Part shown: positions 7,313-8,742 of the stretch, piece after piece
Numbering within the stretch: position 1 is the stretch's first letter
Layout of the letters: the number at the start of each line of letters is the position of its first letter
Assembly (NCBI GenBank): GCA_002331255.1
Contig: DCZD01000001.1
Span: 32,564 to 41,305, forward strand
Source: Acidimicrobiaceae bacterium UBA2093
Lineage (GTDB): Bacteria > Actinomycetota > Acidimicrobiia > Acidimicrobiales > Ilumatobacteraceae
DNA: 8,742 nt
Direction of reading: 5' to 3'
Position numbers and translations under genes: made by a program
The notes under the pieces: model-generated
The model's input: only the letters and a program-made list of their open reading frames with translations
Databases searched by the model: none
What the model was told of the DNA's origin: nothing

Positions 7313-7876
7313 TCAGTCCTTCACGACGAGGCGTTCGACGTGCTTAGCAAGCATGTCCATCTCGATGTTTACTTTCGAGCCTGCAGGTCGATGCCCAAGC
7401 GTGGTGACGTCGGCTGTGTGCGGAATGACCGCCACTTCGAAACTGTCACGGGTGAGATTGAATGCGGTCAGGCTGATTCCGTCGACAGTGACAGAGCCCT
7501 TCTCGACGAGGTATCTCATGAGACGCTCGGGAATGCGCACGACAAGTTTTGGTGCGGGGGAGGCAACGACACCGACAGCGTCAACGTGGCCGAGCACGAT
7601 GTGACCACCGAGACGTTCGCCCAGTGCCATTGGGCGCTCAAGGTTGACCTTGTCTCCGGGGCTCAATTCTCCGAGGGAGGTGCGTGAAAACGTTTCGTCA
7701 CTGACATCTGCTTCCCACCAGTCGTCACCGCGTGCGACAACTGTGAGACAGCATCCGTTGACCGCGATCGACGCCCCAAGTTCACTGCCATCGAGCACCG
7801 TGGCGGCGTTGATACGCACGCGCGAGCCCTGACGGGCCGAAACGGTGCCCAATTCTTCGACGATGCCGGTGAACAC
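7313..7876 (-). CDS. ribE: Riboflavin synthase, alpha type
   Basis: Catalyses dismutation of two 6,7-dimethyl-8-ribityllumazine molecules to riboflavin and 5-amino-6-ribitylaminouracil. The product (187 residues, slightly shorter than the usual 200-220) has the two lumazine-binding repeats. Repeat one starts MFTGIVEELG with the important F2, then NGCCLTVV (40-47) and DETFSRTSLG (60-69). The join GERLGGHIVLGHVDAVG (86-102) has conserved H92 and H97. Repeat two has VEKGSVTVDGISL, IPHTADVTTLG and KVNIEMDMLAKHVERL. The shortening is mostly in the loop after GHVDAVG. The GTG start at 7876 gives the canonical MFTG terminus, and no start codon lies between it and an upstream in-frame TGA; no good Shine-Dalgarno is visible. 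It heads the minus-strand block and is not next to ribD, ribBA or ribH in this window. Its pyrimidine product is a substrate of FbiC encoded two genes on. Confidence 0.96.
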   Translation of the reverse strand: MFTGIVEELGTVSARQGSRVRINAATVLDGSELGASIAVNGCCLTVVARGDDWWEADVSDETFSRTSLGELSPGDKVNLERPMALGERLGGHIVLGHVDAVGVVASPAPKLVVRIPERLMRYLVEKGSVTVDGISLTAFNLTRDSFEVAVIPHTADVTTLGHRPAGSKVNIEMDMLAKHVERLVVKD

Positions 7877-7927
7877 CGCACGAACACTAACGCCCCCGCA
7901 GGTTGTGGGCCGTGGGAGTTCGCCAAT

Positions 7928-7958
7928 AGCCTGACGGAGTCCGTCTGGAGCTCAGGCT
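7928..7958. promoter_or_regulatory. Nested inverted repeats between ribE and rpsO
   Basis: Arms AGCCTGA (7928-7934) and TCAGGCT (7952-7958) pair perfectly across 17 nt. Overlapping the left arm is a second perfect dyad, GACGGA-G-TCCGTC (7933-7945). The two cannot form fully together. Position between divergent genes allows an operator for either gene or a stem-loop in either leader. No consensus of the FMN riboswitch is recognisable. Function unknown. Confidence 0.4.
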
Positions 7959-7972
7959 CTGGCGTGATGCCA

Positions 7973-7997
7973 CTCGCATGGTGCGAGGGGCGCCCTC
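7973..7997 (+). promoter_or_regulatory. Two overlapping hairpins in the rpsO leader (candidate S15 autoregulatory site)
   Basis: CTCGCA-TGG-TGCGAG (7973-7987) is a perfect 6-bp hairpin. GAGGG-GCG-CCCTC (7985-7997) is a perfect 5-bp hairpin that shares the bases GAG at 7985-7987, so only one can form fully. They lie 9 nt upstream of the rpsO Shine-Dalgarno. S15 is known to repress its own mRNA through structured leaders in several phyla, which makes this a reasonable candidate; no known S15 leader motif is claimed. Confidence 0.4.
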
Positions 7998-8014
7998 ACA
8001 GAAAAAGAGGCCTT

Positions 8015-8269
8015 ATGTCGACGCAAGACTCGATTGCTCAGTACCGCCATCACGAAAAAGACACCGGATCAGCCGATGTCCAGATCGCATCGTTGACGGA
8101 ACGCATCAATCATCTCACCGATCACTTGAAAGACCACCCAAAGGACCACCACAGTCGTCGTGGTCTTCTCATGTTGGTGGGTCGTCGCCGGCGCATGCTC
8201 GATTACGTGCGTGACCGCGACGTTGCCCGCTACCGCGAGTTGGTGGCCAAGCTCGGCCTTCGTCGATAA
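8015..8269 (+). CDS. rpsO: 30S ribosomal protein S15
   Basis: Primary 16S rRNA-binding protein of the small subunit; it binds the three-way junction of helices 20-22, nucleates platform assembly and makes bridge contacts with the 50S subunit. The 84-residue product contains the family core DTGSADVQIASLTERINHL (16-34), the KDHHSRRGLLMLVGRRRRMLDY block (43-64) with its rRNA-contacting histidines and serine, and the universal C-terminal KLGLRR. It is about five residues shorter than the 89-residue E. coli protein, all at the N-terminus. The frame is open further upstream, but ATG 8015 is chosen because AGAGG (8006-8010) lies 4 nt before it and upstream residues do not resemble S15. In most bacteria it follows ribF directly; here a three-gene reverse block intervenes. 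pnp follows, as usual. Confidence 0.97.
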   Translation: MSTQDSIAQYRHHEKDTGSADVQIASLTERINHLTDHLKDHPKDHHSRRGLLMLVGRRRRMLDYVRDRDVARYRELVAKLGLRR

Positions 8270-8289
8270 CACATACGTCCCCTCCGGCA

Positions 8290-8351
8290 CCACTAGAGAG
8301 TGTCGGTTGTCAGTGGAGAGGTCCGTGCACAGGGCACGGGGTTGTTCACTG
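8290..8351 (+). promoter_or_regulatory. Stem-loops in the rpsO-pnp intergenic region
   Basis: The 132-nt gap holds a hairpin CCGTGC-ACAGG-GCACGG (8323-8339) with no T-tract after it. It is flanked by CAGTG (8311-8315), which can pair with CACTG (8347-8351) and enclose the hairpin, or through AGTGG (8312-8316) with CCACT (8290-8294) upstream. These two pairings exclude each other. In enterobacteria the rpsO-pnp leader is an RNase III target through which PNPase represses itself; a comparable role here is only inferred. Confidence 0.35.
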
Positions 8352-8401
8352 GGAACCGGCTCCTGCTGGCGGGGACACCGCACAACAGAAAGAAGCATTC
8401 A

Positions 8402-8742
8402 ATGGCTGACGCAATCCGCGTGTCGGGTCCCGTGTCGGGCACCGACAAAACCCTCTCATTCGAGACGGGCAAACTCGCCCAACAATCACAAGGCGCAGTC
8501 GTCGCCTCAATCGGTGGAACGATCATTCTTGCCACTGCAAACGCTGCTCGCGGCGTGCGCGACGGCATCGATTTTTTCCCTCTGACGGTCGACGTCGAAG
8601 AGCGTGCATATGCAGCAGGGAAAATTCCCGGAGCATTCTTCCGTCGCGAAGGTCGTCCGTCTGAGCAGGCGATCCTTACCTGTCGCTTGACCGACCGTCC
8701 CTTGCGTCCGGCGTTTCCCGACGGATATCGCAACGAGACCCA
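8402..8742 (+). CDS. pnp: Polyribonucleotide nucleotidyltransferase, N-terminal part (cut by window edge)
   Basis: PNPase degrades RNA 3' to 5' by phosphorolysis, releasing nucleoside diphosphates, and can also add 3' tails. Only 113 codons of a family of about 700-800 residues are present; the second RNase PH domain, KH and S1 domains and the stop lie outside. The visible part is the start of the first RNase PH-like domain: SFETGKLAQQSQGAVVASIGGT (19-40), then the diagnostic FPLTVDVEERAYAAGKIPG (59-77) followed by FFRREGRPSEQAIL (79-92) and RLTDRPLRPAFP (95-106). ATG 8402 matches the usual N-terminus, preceded by a purine-rich AGAAAGAAG about 6 nt upstream. The order rpsO-pnp is the near-universal arrangement. 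Confidence 0.97.
   Translation, partial: MADAIRVSGPVSGTDKTLSFETGKLAQQSQGAVVASIGGTIILATANAARGVRDGIDFFPLTVDVEERAYAAGKIPGAFFRREGRPSEQAILTCRLTDRPLRPAFPDGYRNET

Noticed and set aside
7019..7687. Plus-strand open frame of 222 codons across the chorismate-mutase fusion and ribE
   Set aside because: It is antisense to two well-supported genes, has no recognisable domain, and reflects codon bias on the opposite strand.
7964..8014. Upstream ATG extending rpsO by 17 residues
   Set aside because: The added residues are unlike S15, and a good AGAGG directly precedes ATG 8015.
7877..8014. FMN riboswitch before ribE
   Set aside because: The conserved RFN sequence blocks are not recognisable on the minus strand, and the region is short; only simple inverted repeats are seen.
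1..8742. tRNA or rRNA genes, CRISPR arrays, insertion sequences, phage or toxin-antitoxin genes
   Set aside because: Almost the whole window is accounted for by nine housekeeping or metabolic genes; no repeats of the needed kind, transposase motifs or RNA gene signatures were found.

Overview
The window is a chromosomal housekeeping segment from an actinobacterium, most likely of the class Acidimicrobiia (an Ilumatobacter-like lineage). This is inferred from the moderately high GC content (judged by eye), the five GTG starts among nine genes, a two-domain FbiC-type FO synthase (the fused form typical of actinobacteria), and the actinobacterial look of the LeuRS and RbfA N-termini. There is no rRNA, tRNA, mobile element or CRISPR array, and coding density is very high.

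Layout from left to right. Positions 1-1574 (minus) hold the N-terminal 524 residues of leucyl-tRNA synthetase, cut by the window edge. A 96-nt divergent gap leads to a tight plus-strand run: rbfA (1671-2081), truB (2084-2956) and ribF (2968-3930). ribF converges on fbiC (minus, 3938-6349) with only 7 nt between the stops, and a nested stem-loop spans both stop codons. Continuing on the minus strand (transcribed right to left) are ribE (7313-7876), a chorismate-mutase/PchB-like plus VOC-domain fusion (6534-7301), a 184-nt gap with a weak terminator-like hairpin and a possible promoter, and then fbiC. A structured 138-nt divergent region separates ribE from plus-strand rpsO (8015-8269), which is followed after 132 nt by the first 113 codons of pnp (8402 to the right edge).

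How the genes fit together. rbfA, truB, ribF, rpsO and pnp form one of the most conserved bacterial gene strings (ribosome maturation, tRNA pseudouridylation, flavin cofactor synthesis, S15, PNPase). Here it is split by a three-gene minus-strand block. The block has a metabolic logic: FbiC condenses tyrosine with 5-amino-6-ribitylaminouracil to make FO, the F420 chromophore. Riboflavin synthase (RibE) releases that same pyrimidine as a product, and the chorismate-mutase-like fusion sits in the aromatic pathway that leads to tyrosine. The grouping is seen directly; joint control is a hypothesis.

The least ordinary items are the chorismate-mutase/PchB-like-VOC fusion, whose VOC half seems to have lost two of four usual metal ligands; a perfect 15-nt palindrome that buries the fbiC Shine-Dalgarno; and overlapping, mutually exclusive hairpins directly upstream of rpsO that look like an S15 autoregulatory leader. 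All RNA structures were found by eye and none was folded computationally.
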